Notes: generated from the letters alone by a model not told the origin. 14,851 nucleotides of DNA from Planctomycetaceae bacterium (GCA_007695205.1 REEF01000694.1:1-14851), one strand, 5' to 3'. Shown: positions 1 to 8,771, numbered from the stretch's first letter. A program made the numbers and translations.

Positions 1-3000
1 GGCCGCTACGAGTTGCGTGTGGTGGCGCAGCCTCACAGAACTCCCGAAGCGTTGACCCGCACGGTCCATTTGCGTCGCGATTGGCGTTTGATGGTCAGCA
101 CGGACAAACCGGTCTATCAGCCGGGTCAAACGATCCACATCCGCGCGTTGGCCTTGCAGCGGCCCGATCTGAAGCCATTGGCCGGCAACGCCGTGGTGTT
201 CACGGTGACCGATCCCAAGGGCAATGTGATCTTCAAGCAGACCGATGCGACCAGCCGCTTCGGCATCACGTCGGCCGATTGCCCGCTGGCTCGCGAAGCG
301 ATCGAAGGCGATTATCGGATCCAATGCGTCGTCGGATCGACGACCAGCGAGGTCACGGTCCGGGTCGAAAAGTATGTTCTGCCCAAGTTCAAGGTAGACC
401 TGACGTTGGACAAGTCTTTCTACGCGCCAGGCGAAACGGTCCGCGGTACCGTGCAAGCCGAATACTTCTTCGGCAAACCGGTTTCCGATGGCAGTGTAGA
501 AATCGAGGTCCGGGCGATGGAGGTTGGGGCAACGACCTTGGCAGCCATCGATACCCGGACCGACGCCGAAGGAAGGGCCCAGTTTTCGTTCCGGTTGCCT
601 TCGCGAATGGTCGGACGTGAGCAGGAAAGCGGCCAAGCCCGATTTTTGCTGGCGGCGACCGTGACCGACCGGGCCGGACAACAACATGCGGTCGGTACGT
701 CGCGCATCGTCTCCTCCGAACCGATTCAGGTGACGGTGATTCCCGAAGGTGGAACGCTGGTCCAGGGCGTACCCAACACGGTGTATCTGATCACCAGCTA
801 TGCCGACGGACGACCGGCTGAGACCCGCATCGTGGCTGAGGGGGTATCGACCGAACTGCAGACCAGCTCGCTGGGCGTGGCCGAGCTGGAGGTCACGCCC
901 ACATCGCAACGGTTCGGTTTGACTGTGAAAGCGACCGATGCGGAGGGACGGACCGGACGGCGGACGATCCAGTTGCAGTGCGGCACGGCCAGCAGCGATT
1001 TTCTGGTGCGACCGGACAAGGCCGTCTATACGGGCGGCGAAACGTTGGTGTTGACCGCCCTGGGCGGCGGTGTCCAGCCGGTGTGGATCGACCTGCTGAA
1101 AGACGGCCAGACCATGTTGTCCAGCCAGATCGAGATGCGGGACGGCCGAGGCAGCTTGGAACTCGATCTCCCGCCGGAACTATTCGGTACCCTCGAGCTG
1201 ATGGCCTATCGCTTTGGCGCCACCGGGTTGCCGGTCCGCAAGACACGCACGCTGCTGGTCCAACAGGCCAGGCAGATCGAGATTCGGGCGACCATGGATC
1301 AGGACGAGTACCGGCCGGGCGTTCGGGCCACGATTCAATTGTCGCTGACCGATCCCGACGGAAGACCGGTTCCCGGCGCGCTCAGCCTGCAGGCGGTCGA
1401 CGAGGCGGTGTATTCGGTATTGGGGCAACGGTCGAATCTGGAGCAGACGTTCTTCTTGCTCGAGCAGGAGTTGCTGGAACCGGTGTACACGATCTATCCG
1501 GGCTGGTCGCCGACCCTGTTCAGCGAACTGCCGATCGACGAGCGGATGCAGTGGCAGCAGGCTCTGTTTTCGGCTACCGCCGCAGGGTTCGAAGGCGCGG
1601 CGGCGCTGCCCACCGCCTTCGTCTCTGCGTCGGCCCCTAAGTCACCGGGCCGCGGCGGGCGACGGGACCTGGTGGAACCGATAGTGATCATAGAGCGACC
1701 GGATGCAACCAATGGCACGCCGCGCTCGATGCCGTTTACGCTGGCTGCCAACAGTTTTTCCGAAAGGGCTCGCGAGGTTGCGGCGCATCGTGCCGACGGT
1801 CTGAATGCCGTCGCCATCGCCTGGTGGTGGTTCGCGACCGGATGGATCGTCGCCGCCGCGGTCGGACTCGTCATGTTCCGGCCGAAAGCGTTCTTGATAA
1901 TCGTCGCGATCGTCGTCGCCGCGATTGGTTGCCTGATCAGTTTGCTGCTGATCGGCGTCCTCCTGCTCTTTATTCTGGTAACTGTAGGCTGCAGCGGCGG
2001 CACCCCAGACGTCGCCTCGCAAGCCGCACCAGACGCCGCAGTGGCAAGTGCCCCCGCGACGACGGATGACCTGGCGATGCCGATGGACCCGGCCAGCAGT
2101 GACGCAATGGCTGCTCCGCCACGGGTGCGCGAGTGGTTTCCCGAGACACTGCTCTGGCGCCCGGAACTGATCACCGACGACAACGGCCACGCCACGCTGG
2201 AAGTCGACCTGGCCGATTCGATCACCACGTGGCGGCTGACGTCCAGCGCCGTTTCCGCCGAAGGCCAATTGGGCGCCGCCGAGTTCCCGATCAGGGTGTT
2301 TCAACCGTTCTTCGTCGACTTGAATCTGCCCGTTGCGTTAACTCGTAACGATCGGGTCGGCGTCCCGGTGGTGGTGTACAACTATCTGGACGATCCCCAG
2401 ACGGTCACGTTGACCTTGACCGAAGCCGATTGGTTCGAGCCTTTGGACGATTCAGAGGTTGCCACCACGGACGACACGGAGAACCCGGAGAATGCCGAAC
2501 CGGTCGACCACTCGACGTCGCTTGAGCGGGGCCCCGCCCTGACACGGACCCTGGAACTGCAGCCCGGCGAGATTCGCTCGTTGCACTTCCCGCTACGAGT
2601 CTTGAAAGTCGGACGGCATTCGTTGGAGATCACCGCAGTGGCGGCCGGAGTGTCGGATGCCATCCGCCGCGAGATCGAGGTGGTTTCCGATGGGCGCCGT
2701 GTCGAAGAACTGACCAGTGGCATGTTGGGCGATTCACCGATCGATATCCTGTTGGATGTACCCGCCGAGGCGATCGACGGCAGTGCCCGAGCGATCGTCA
2801 AGCTGTACCCCTCCAGTTTCAGTCAGGTGGTCGAGGGATTGGATGCGATCTTCCGGATGCCTTACGGGTGCTTCGAACAAACATCGTCGACGACCTATCC
2901 CAACGTCTTGGCCTTGCAGTACCTGCGTGCGACGGGGAAGGAGGTACCGGAGGTCGAGGCCAAGGCGCGGCAGTATATCCACCTGGGCTACCAGCGGCTG

Positions 3001-4350
3001 CTGAGTTTTGAAATCGCCGGTGGTGGATTCGATTGGTTCGGCAGGCCGCCGGCCAACCGCACGTTGACCGCCTACGGGCTGATGCAGTTCCAAGATATGG
3101 CGAAAGTGCACGATGTCGATCCGCAAGTGATCCAGCGGACTCGCGATTGGTTGTTGGCCCAACAACGCACGGATGGCTCGTGGCCTAGCGAGGCCGGCAT
3201 GTTGAACGACGGCCTGGCCGGCAGCGTGTACCGAGGTGGCACACCCGATCTGGCTGCCACCGCCTATATCGCGTGGGCCGTATTCCAGGATCAACCGAAA
3301 AACGCTCAAGCGGTCGCCACACTGAACTATCTGCTGAGCCATCCGCCCGAGTCTATACCCGGCCCCTATCTGCTGGCGTTGACCATGAACGCCATCGTGG
3401 CGATCGACCCAAGCGAGAGTCGATTGGAGGCCTACGCGGCCCACTTGGATTCGATGAAACAGGTCAGTGACGATGGCAAACTCACTTGGTGGGAACAAGC
3501 CGCCGGACAGCGCACGACCTTCTATGGTGCGGGACGGGCCGGTGACATTGAAGCCACCGCGTTGGCCGCGATGGCGCTGCTGAAAACCCATCAGGCCCCG
3601 GCCACCGCGCGGGCCGCGCTCACGTGGCTGGTCGAACAAAAAGACGCACGAGGAACTTGGCATTCGACTCAGGCCACCGTGCTGGCGCTGCGAGTCCTGC
3701 TGGCGGGCGCCACCGCACCGTTGGGCGACGATCAGCCGCGACGGATCGACATCGTCTTGGGCGGCGAATCGGTCCGCGAACTGGTGATCCCCGCCGATCA
3801 GGCCGAGGTGCTTCAGATGGTCGATCTGAGCGATCTGCTGTCGCCGGGCAACCGATACGAGCTGCAATTGATCGATCACAGCCAGGCGGCGGTCGGTTAC
3901 CAAGTCGCCTTCCATTACCACGTTCCCGAGCTTCCTTCCGAAGAAGCTCCGTCCGAGCAACCGCGGTTATCTGTCGATGTCGTCTATGATCGTCAGCGTC
4001 TAGAGGTCGACCAGACGGTGTCGGCGGTGGCCACGGTCGAGAATCTGTTGCCCGAGCCCGCACCGATGGTGATCCTGGACTTGCCGATCCCTGGAGGCTT
4101 TAGCATCGACGCCAGCGACTTGCAGGAGCTAGTTGGTTCGCAGTTGATCGCTCGATACGAGATCACACCACGCCAGGCGATTCTGTACTTGCGGCGTCTG
4201 GATCCTGGCCAATCGTTGGAGTTGCGGTACCGCTTGCGCGCGACGATGCCCGTCACCGTCACCGTACCGGACGCCGAGGTCTACGAGTACTACGACCCCG
4301 CCAACCGTGCCCGCGGCGGCAGCACGCAGCTTGAAGCCACCGGCGGGTGA
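1..4350 (+). CDS. Alpha-2-macroglobulin family protein with thioester motif, 5' partial
   Basis: The reading frame is open from base 1, so the true start lies upstream and the TTG at 13 is probably internal; residues here are counted from that TTG. This is a protease-trapping protein expected in the periplasm or on the envelope. Beta-sandwich macroglobulin domains fill about residues 20-500 (start of one: DWRLMVSTDKPVYQPGQ). A bait-like stretch spans about 505-700. The A2M domain signature follows (WFPETLLWRPELITDDNG, about 703-720). The thioester motif PYGCFEQTSS has Cys953 and Gln956. An alpha-helical thioester domain runs to about 1230, and a receptor-binding-like sandwich ends in EYYDPANRARGG. 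The position matching the reactive His of C3 appears to be Asn1065, as in human A2M, which would favour amine targets. Two hydrophobic segments (601-622 and 627-659) interrupt the bait region, which is odd for the family. It converges on the next gene with a 38-bp gap. The family call is firm; the target proteases are unknown. Confidence 0.93.
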   Translation, partial: GRYELRVVAQPHRTPEALTRTVHLRRDWRLMVSTDKPVYQPGQTIHIRALALQRPDLKPLAGNAVVFTVTDPKGNVIFKQTDATSRFGITSADCPLAREAIEGDYRIQCVVGSTTSEVTVRVEKYVLPKFKVDLTLDKSFYAPGETVRGTVQAEYFFGKPVSDGSVEIEVRAMEVGATTLAAIDTRTDAEGRAQFSFRLPSRMVGREQESGQARFLLAATVTDRAGQQHAVGTSRIVSSEPIQVTVIPEGGTLVQGVPNTVYLITSYADGRPAETRIVAEGVSTELQTSSLGVAELEVTPTSQRFGLTVKATDAEGRTGRRTIQLQCGTASSDFLVRPDKAVYTGGETLVLTALGGGVQPVWIDLLKDGQTMLSSQIEMRDGRGSLELDLPPELFGTLELMAYRFGATGLPVRKTRTLLVQQARQIEIRATMDQDEYRPGVRATIQLSLTDPDGRPVPGALSLQAVDEAVYSVLGQRSNLEQTFFLLEQELLEPVYTIYPGWSPTLFSELPIDERMQWQQALFSATAAGFEGAAALPTAFVSASAPKSPGRGGRRDLVEPIVIIERPDATNGTPRSMPFTLAANSFSERAREVAAHRADGLNAVAIAWWWFATGWIVAAAVGLVMFRPKAFLIIVAIVVAAIGCLISLLLIGVLLLFILVTVGCSGGTPDVASQAAPDAAVASAPATTDDLAMPMDPASSDAMAAPPRVREWFPETLLWRPELITDDNGHATLEVDLADSITTWRLTSSAVSAEGQLGAAEFPIRVFQPFFVDLNLPVALTRNDRVGVPVVVYNYLDDPQTVTLTLTEADWFEPLDDSEVATTDDTENPENAEPVDHSTSLERGPALTRTLELQPGEIRSLHFPLRVLKVGRHSLEITAVAAGVSDAIRREIEVVSDGRRVEELTSGMLGDSPIDILLDVPAEAIDGSARAIVKLYPSSFSQVVEGLDAIFRMPYGCFEQTSSTTYPNVLALQYLRATGKEVPEVEAKARQYIHLGYQRLLSFEIAGGGFDWFGRPPANRTLTAYGLMQFQDMAKVHDVDPQVIQRTRDWLLAQQRTDGSWPSEAGMLNDGLAGSVYRGGTPDLAATAYIAWAVFQDQPKNAQAVATLNYLLSHPPESIPGPYLLALTMNAIVAIDPSESRLEAYAAHLDSMKQVSDDGKLTWWEQAAGQRTTFYGAGRAGDIEATALAAMALLKTHQAPATARAALTWLVEQKDARGTWHSTQATVLALRVLLAGATAPLGDDQPRRIDIVLGGESVRELVIPADQAEVLQMVDLSDLLSPGNRYELQLIDHSQAAVGYQVAFHYHVPELPSEEAPSEQPRLSVDVVYDRQRLEVDQTVSAVATVENLLPEPAPMVILDLPIPGGFSIDASDLQELVGSQLIARYEITPRQAILYLRRLDPGQSLELRYRLRATMPVTVTVPDAEVYEYYDPANRARGGSTQLEATGG
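1813..1989 (+). other. Hydrophobic double segment (putative membrane hairpin) inside the A2M bait-like region
   Basis: Residues 601-622 (AIAWWWFATGWIVAAAVGLVMF) and 627-659 (FLIIVAIVVAAIG through LLLFILVTVG) are nearly free of charge and separated only by RPKA. Two crossings, with the RPKA turn on the cytoplasmic side by the positive-inside rule, would leave both halves of the protein outside; this topology is inferred. An Ala/Pro/Asp-rich linker follows (about 660-695). Cys660 comes directly after the second segment but lacks a proper lipobox. Confidence 0.7.
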
Positions 4351-4388
4351 GACCAGCAGCATACCAAAGCCATCGTCCCGGCGACCGA

Positions 4389-5546
4389 TCAGGTCATCAG
4401 ACCGGCTTTCTGGAGGCGTTTAAGAAAAGCGTGTTTTCTCTCGTGACGGCGGACGAACTCCAGAAGACGGGTATCGAATTGCTCGATGTGCCCGTCCCGT
4501 GTCGCCAGGTCGCGCAGATCGGTCAGTTCCTTCACGGCTTGGTCGTATTGGTTTGCCTGCTTCGTCGCGACTCTTCGTTCGACTTCCTCCCAGGCGGCAT
4601 CGATGCTTTGTGCCAATCGGTTCAGTTCCAGGTTTCGGAGCTTCGCGGCTTGTTTGGCTTCTTTTTCTCTCGTGACGGCGGCCTCCGCCGCGCGGCGGCG
4701 TTCGGCTTCTTGTTCTCGAGCCTCGGCCGCTTCGCGCAGTAGCTGGCAGGTGCGCGGCGGCAGGCTTTCTGCCTCCGGCTGGTCACAGGCCACTTGCAGC
4801 GATTCGCGGAACTGCAACAGAACCTCCGATCGACAAGCTGGCGCCGATGGCCCGAGCAGTTCTAGCAGCCAAGCTTCCTTCTCTTCTGTCCGCCGTGACC
4901 GGAGCCATTCGGCAAGTTCTGCTTGCGAGGCTCCAGTTGCTCCGCGGTCCGCACTTCGTTCCGCCGCGGCTTCCAGCAAATCGACGTCAATTCGCAGGAA
5001 GCTCACGAGATCATCTTGCGCGGCGGTCAGCGTCCGCAATCCCGCGGGTACGAGCGGTTCGGTCTCGTCATCGTCCACATCACCATCACCATAGATGCCG
5101 CTCAGCCAACCGAGGTACAACGAGCGGAAATCGCCGTTCAGCAGTTCGTCCCGCAGCGAGATCAGGCCGGGCATCCACTCACCACCGTCCACCCACTCCC
5201 CATCACCTTCGCCCGCGTACACGAACGACAGGATCACGAATTCGCCCTTGATCCAAAACGACAGCCCGCCGCCAGCATACGCCTCGATCGCCGGCAGATC
5301 GACGCCTCGCATCGGCAACCGGACCATGAAGTGCCGTGTGCCCCAGTTGGTGACGTAGACGAAAGCGTCGAAATACCGTTCCATCATCCGGTCGGGATCG
5401 CCGCGAAAGCTCCCGTACGAATACGTGTTGGTGAAACTGGTGGAGGTGATCTCCGCACGACCGGACAGCTTCCGCAGCTCAGCGATCTCCTCCGGAGTCA
5501 ACGATCGATCCACCGTCCGGAACTCGTAATACTGATACTCGCTCAT
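4389..5546 (-). CDS. Conserved hypothetical protein with C-terminal coiled coil
   Basis: The protein has 385 residues from the ATG at 5546. I prefer this start to the in-frame ATG at 5576 because AGGAAA (5555-5560) sits 8 bases before it and the protein then opens with MSEYQYYEF, which I remember as the usual N-terminus of a widespread uncharacterised bacterial family. Conserved-looking blocks in the first 150 residues include TSFTNTYSYGSFRGDP, MERYFDAFVYVTNWGT and LSFWIKGEFVILSF. The middle is acidic (GDGDVDDDETEP, about 165-177). From about residue 255 to the end the chain is Ala/Glu/Arg/Lys-rich and predicted helical, probably coiled coil (REQEAERRRAAEAA). There is no signal peptide or membrane segment, so it is probably cytoplasmic. 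From memory, relatives in other phyla can lie next to SWIM zinc-finger genes; none is seen here. An inverted repeat lies just upstream and may control it. No function can be assigned. Confidence 0.85.
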   Translation of the reverse strand: MSEYQYYEFRTVDRSLTPEEIAELRKLSGRAEITSTSFTNTYSYGSFRGDPDRMMERYFDAFVYVTNWGTRHFMVRLPMRGVDLPAIEAYAGGGLSFWIKGEFVILSFVYAGEGDGEWVDGGEWMPGLISLRDELLNGDFRSLYLGWLSGIYGDGDVDDDETEPLVPAGLRTLTAAQDDLVSFLRIDVDLLEAAAERSADRGATGASQAELAEWLRSRRTEEKEAWLLELLGPSAPACRSEVLLQFRESLQVACDQPEAESLPPRTCQLLREAAEAREQEAERRRAAEAAVTREKEAKQAAKLRNLELNRLAQSIDAAWEEVERRVATKQANQYDQAVKELTDLRDLATRDGHIEQFDTRLLEFVRRHERKHAFLKRLQKAGLMT

Positions 5547-5554
5547 ACGCGTTG

Positions 5555-5560
5555 TTTCCT
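5555..5560 (-). promoter_or_regulatory. Ribosome binding site deciding the start at 5546
   Basis: On the minus strand AGGAAA stands 8 bases before the ATG at 5546. The alternative in-frame ATG at 5576 would fall inside the inverted repeat and has no comparable site. Confidence 0.6.
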
Positions 5561-5574
5561 GAGCCATAAGGTGC

Positions 5575-5598
5575 ATACTGCCATTCGATTGGCAGTAT
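5575..5598. repeat. Perfect 9-bp inverted repeat, candidate operator or leader hairpin
   Basis: ATACTGCCA (5575-5583) and TGGCAGTAT (5590-5598) are exact inverse complements around a 6-base centre. The element lies 28 bases before the start of the minus-strand hypothetical gene, in the divergent region shared with the ceramidase-like gene. The symmetry would suit a dimeric repressor or a hairpin in the 5' leader. The minus strand also reads TATACT at its outer edge, which resembles a -10 box, but no -35 box is found at proper spacing. The regulatory role is inferred. Confidence 0.5.
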
Positions 5599-5822
5599 AC
5601 CAGATCTGCCGTCCAAAATCGGCGGTCAAGGTCGATCCGGGGGGCGGTGCGGGGACAAAAAACCTTTGGCCGGTTGCTTCACCGTGCGTCGGAAGGACAA
5701 TGGTGTTGGACCGATGTCCGGTTGCGACGGCCGTTGCTAATGCAAGCATTCGGTGACCAACCGCCTGCGGTACGCGTGATCTTGTTCGATCTCACAAGCA
5801 TCCTCTGGAAAAGGAGCCGGCC

Positions 5823-7289
5823 ATGAAAGTGTCTTCCGTCTGTGGTATCTTCCCCTCGATTTGTAAGGTGTTGCTTGTCTGGCTGGTCTTTCCCGCCCTG
5901 CTGTACGGTGCCGAATTGCAGGTCGGTGCGGCGTCGGTTGACATCACGCCGAACAAGGCCGTGGCCCTGTGGGGGCAATTCGCGATGCGGCTTTGTACGA
6001 AACCAGACACGCCGCTGACGGCGAACGTGGTGGCGCTAAAGTCCGGCGACGCACGGACCACCTTGGTCTCGCTGGATCTGCTGCAGTTGCCCGAAGTCTT
6101 CGTCCAGGCGATCCGCGATGCGGTGGCGGAGAAGGATGATTCGATCGATGTCCAAACCATGGTGCTGACCGCGACGCATACGCACACCGCTCCCGTGCTC
6201 GTGCCCGGAACCCCGGGCATCCCCGTCAACGACCAGACGATGACCGTCGAAGAAACCATCGCGTTTCTGGCCGACAAGATCAGCGACGGCATCGTGGCCG
6301 CCTGGGACGACATCGCGCCGGGGAAGATGTCGTACGGACTGGATCGGAACAGCATCGGCTTTGGGCGTCGAGCTGTCTACGCGGACGGCTCGGCACAGAT
6401 GTACGGCAACACGAACCGGCCTGACTTCATGAATCTGGAAGGTATGGACGACGACGATATCGGCTCGATTTTCTTCTACGACCAGCGGGACAACCTGAAA
6501 GCGATCGCGATCAATGTCGCCTGCCCGGCCCAAGTGGTCGAAGGCCAGTCGGCCATCAACGCGGACTTCTGGCTTCCGGTACGCGAAAAGCTGCAGGCCC
6601 GATACGGGGAAGATCTGGTCGTTTTGGGCTGGGGAGCGGCGGCCGGAGAAATCGCTCCGCGGCCGATTCTGCACCGAGCGGCCAACGCCCGGATGCGCGC
6701 ACTGCGCGGCATCAACGAAATGGAAGAATTGGCTCGGCGGATCGACCTGTCGGTCAGTCAGACCTTCGACGCGGTCCAGCAGGAGAAGTTCGCTGACCCG
6801 GTCTTGAAACACGTCGTTGTGACGTTGCCGTTACCGCTGCATAAGATCACCGAGGCCCAATATCAACACGCGTTGGCCGAGTACAACAAGGTGGTCGCTC
6901 AGGTCGAAAAGGATCCCGCCACCGCCGCTCGCGTGGCCTTCATGGCCCGCAATTGGCATCATGGCGTGGTGAAACGTTACGAGCAACTGCAGCAAAACCC
7001 CGACGCAACGTATCCCGTCGAGATTCATGTGGTCCGGCTCGGCGATCTAGTGATCTGCAGCAATCCGTTCGAGCTGTTTTGCGAGTACGGGATCCGCATC
7101 AAAGCTCGCTCGAAAGCCACGCAGACGTTCATCCTGCAGATGTCCGGCTTTGGCAGCTATCTGCCGACGGAGCGTGCCTTAGCAGGCGGCTCGTATTCCG
7201 CCATCCCGCAGAGCAACGTCATCGGCCCCCCGGGCGGACAAATGCTGGTCGACGAGACGGTCGCCATCATCGATGCATTGTGGCAGTAG
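5823..7289 (+). CDS. Secreted neutral/alkaline ceramidase-like protein with altered active site
   Basis: The protein has 488 residues, with AAGGAG (5811-5816) 6 bases before the ATG. The N-terminus is a signal peptide with a hydrophobic core KVLLVWLVFPALLYG and probable cleavage near residue 30, so it should be exported. The fold signature of neutral ceramidase is visible: GAASVDITP near the mature start and TATHTHTAP with His119 and His121 as zinc-site candidates. Family ceramidases hydrolyse the amide of ceramide with a serine in a GDVSPN motif; the matching segment here reads GEIAPR, with Ala278 at the serine position. The second zinc-ligand histidine region reads NVACPAQ, with Cys234 in its place. 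The C-terminal Ig-like domain of full-length ceramidases is missing, as in the short planctomycete relatives I remember. It may bind metal and a lipid or sugar amide, but ceramidase activity is doubtful. The gene stands alone between two intergenic gaps of about 250 bp. Confidence 0.85.
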   Translation: MKVSSVCGIFPSICKVLLVWLVFPALLYGAELQVGAASVDITPNKAVALWGQFAMRLCTKPDTPLTANVVALKSGDARTTLVSLDLLQLPEVFVQAIRDAVAEKDDSIDVQTMVLTATHTHTAPVLVPGTPGIPVNDQTMTVEETIAFLADKISDGIVAAWDDIAPGKMSYGLDRNSIGFGRRAVYADGSAQMYGNTNRPDFMNLEGMDDDDIGSIFFYDQRDNLKAIAINVACPAQVVEGQSAINADFWLPVREKLQARYGEDLVVLGWGAAAGEIAPRPILHRAANARMRALRGINEMEELARRIDLSVSQTFDAVQQEKFADPVLKHVVVTLPLPLHKITEAQYQHALAEYNKVVAQVEKDPATAARVAFMARNWHHGVVKRYEQLQQNPDATYPVEIHVVRLGDLVICSNPFELFCEYGIRIKARSKATQTFILQMSGFGSYLPTERALAGGSYSAIPQSNVIGPPGGQMLVDETVAIIDALWQ

Positions 7290-7538
7290 GCCACGATCAC
7301 GCGCCGTCGTCCGCGTCGCTCCAGTTGCACTTCGCTGGGTTCATGAGGATGTGGCGCATAAGCTGATCGCCAGCAGCAGCAATTCCCGGTGACCGGCACT
7401 TTCTTCCCTACGGTCCCCCCAAGGAAACGCTAGGGATGACCGAAAAGACCCCCGTCCCCTTTTTCGCTCATCGAATCTGGGTAGAATGCACGTCAGTATC
7501 GTTTCTGTCGTGTTTCACCGTTCCTGAGAGGAGCTACC

Positions 7539-8771
7539 ATGAAACAATTGTTTGCTGCAGCCCATGAGACATTCACCCGTGCCCGAAAGTGTCTGGCGGG
7601 TCTTGGCCTTCCGTGGCCAGCGGGCAGGGCGGGTCACGTGTTGCCATATGGATTATCGGTGATCGTCTTGGCGGCGCTGCTTCTGCCGTGGGGCGGTGCG
7701 GCCCGTGGCGAGGTTCCCGAGCACCTGCAAGTATCGCGGCTGCTGGTCACCCTGCCCGACTCGTGCCCCACGCCTGACGGGTTGGCCATCGACCCGGACG
7801 GCAACCTGGTGGTGGCATGCCCCAATTTCGCCGACCCGAGCAAACCGGCCTGCCTGGTCAAGGTCACACCCGAGTTGGAGGTGAAGCACTGGTTCAACTT
7901 CCCTACGCTGGCCGAAACGGGCCGCGCGGCGCCGATGGGCATCGCCTTTGACGCCGACGGCGACCTGTACGTGGCCGACAACCAGAACTGGACCACCGGT
8001 AACGGCCAGCACGGCGAGATCAACCAGGGCCGCCTGCTGCGAATGCGAGTGCGGCACGATGGCACGATCGAGAAGATGACGGTCATCGCTCACTCGATCA
8101 GCCATCCGAACGGCGTCCGCGTGCGCGATGGCCACGTGTACGTGACCGTCAGCCTCATGCCGAAAGTGAAGCGGGACGATGGCCTGCTGACCAGCAGCGT
8201 GTACCGCTTCCGGGTCGACGACCAGAACATCGCGCTGAGCAACACGCTGGAAGACAAGAACCTGTTGGCTACGTTCGTGACCACCAATCGCGACTGCCAG
8301 TACGGGGCCGACGGGCTGGACTTCGATAGCCGGGGGAACCTGTTCGTCGGCAATTTCGGCGATGGCGCCCTGCACAAGATCACCTTCGACGACCAGGGCA
8401 ACGTGACCGGCAATACCATCTTCGCGAAGACTGACTTTGATACGCCTATGGACCACCCCCGGTTCCAGGAGAAGATGGTTCATGCGAAAATGCGTAGCGT
8501 CGATGGCATTTGGATTGACGAGAACGACCACATCTACGTGGCCGATTTCTCCAACAACGCCGTCGCCCGCGTCGATCCGAAGGGCAACATCACGGTCCTG
8601 GCCCAAAGCCCCGACACCGACGGCGCCGACGGCGGCCTGGACCAGCCGGGCGATCCGATCATCTGGAACGGGAAACTGGTCGTCTCCTGCTTCGACGTCG
8701 TGACCGGTAAGGACAAGGTGAACACCGGGCACGAGGCGCCGCATACGCTGGCGTATATTCCGTTGGAGTGA
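7539..8771 (+). CDS. Exported SMP-30/NHL-type beta-propeller protein
   Basis: The protein has 410 residues, with a strong GAGAGGAG site (7526-7533) 5 bases before the ATG. The N-terminal region is long and basic (about 33 residues), followed by a hydrophobic core (GLSVIVLAALLLPWGGAA) and probable cleavage before EVPEHLQ, so export is expected. The body carries propeller-blade repeats of the form DGxxxDxxGxLxVA: PDGLAIDPDGNLVVA near 79, PMGIAFDADGDLYVAD near 132, ADGLDFDSRGNLFVGN near 257 and VDGIWIDENDHIYVAD near 321. This is the pattern of SMP-30/gluconolactonase and NHL proteins. In SMP-30 enzymes a metal in the central channel opens sugar lactones; I cannot identify the metal ligands with certainty, so a lactonase role is only one option and a binding role another. 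A terminator-like hairpin about 70 bases after the stop suggests its transcript ends there. Confidence 0.82.
   Translation: MKQLFAAAHETFTRARKCLAGLGLPWPAGRAGHVLPYGLSVIVLAALLLPWGGAARGEVPEHLQVSRLLVTLPDSCPTPDGLAIDPDGNLVVACPNFADPSKPACLVKVTPELEVKHWFNFPTLAETGRAAPMGIAFDADGDLYVADNQNWTTGNGQHGEINQGRLLRMRVRHDGTIEKMTVIAHSISHPNGVRVRDGHVYVTVSLMPKVKRDDGLLTSSVYRFRVDDQNIALSNTLEDKNLLATFVTTNRDCQYGADGLDFDSRGNLFVGNFGDGALHKITFDDQGNVTGNTIFAKTDFDTPMDHPRFQEKMVHAKMRSVDGIWIDENDHIYVADFSNNAVARVDPKGNITVLAQSPDTDGADGGLDQPGDPIIWNGKLVVSCFDVVTGKDKVNTGHEAPHTLAYIPLE

Noticed and set aside
1975..1998. Possible internal lipoprotein lipobox (VTVGC) after the second hydrophobic segment of the A2M
   Set aside because: The -3 residue is Thr rather than Leu/Val/Ile, and the segment lies 659 residues into the protein, so it is not an N-terminal lipoprotein signal.
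2734..3960. 408-codon minus-strand frame opposite the A2M thioester domain
   Set aside because: Covers the conserved thioester region of the plus-strand gene and shows only Arg/Gln/His-rich composition.
7459..7487. Possible promoter with TAGAAT (7482-7487) before the propeller gene
   Set aside because: The -10-like box is good, but the only -35 candidate, a T-rich stretch near 7460, matches poorly, so I do not list it as a promoter.
7290..7538. Small gene or RNA in the gap between the ceramidase-like and propeller genes
   Set aside because: Open frames here lack a good RBS and recognisable product; a weak CGGTC/GACCG pairing (7411-7415 with 7438-7442) has no T-run and no conserved structure I can name.
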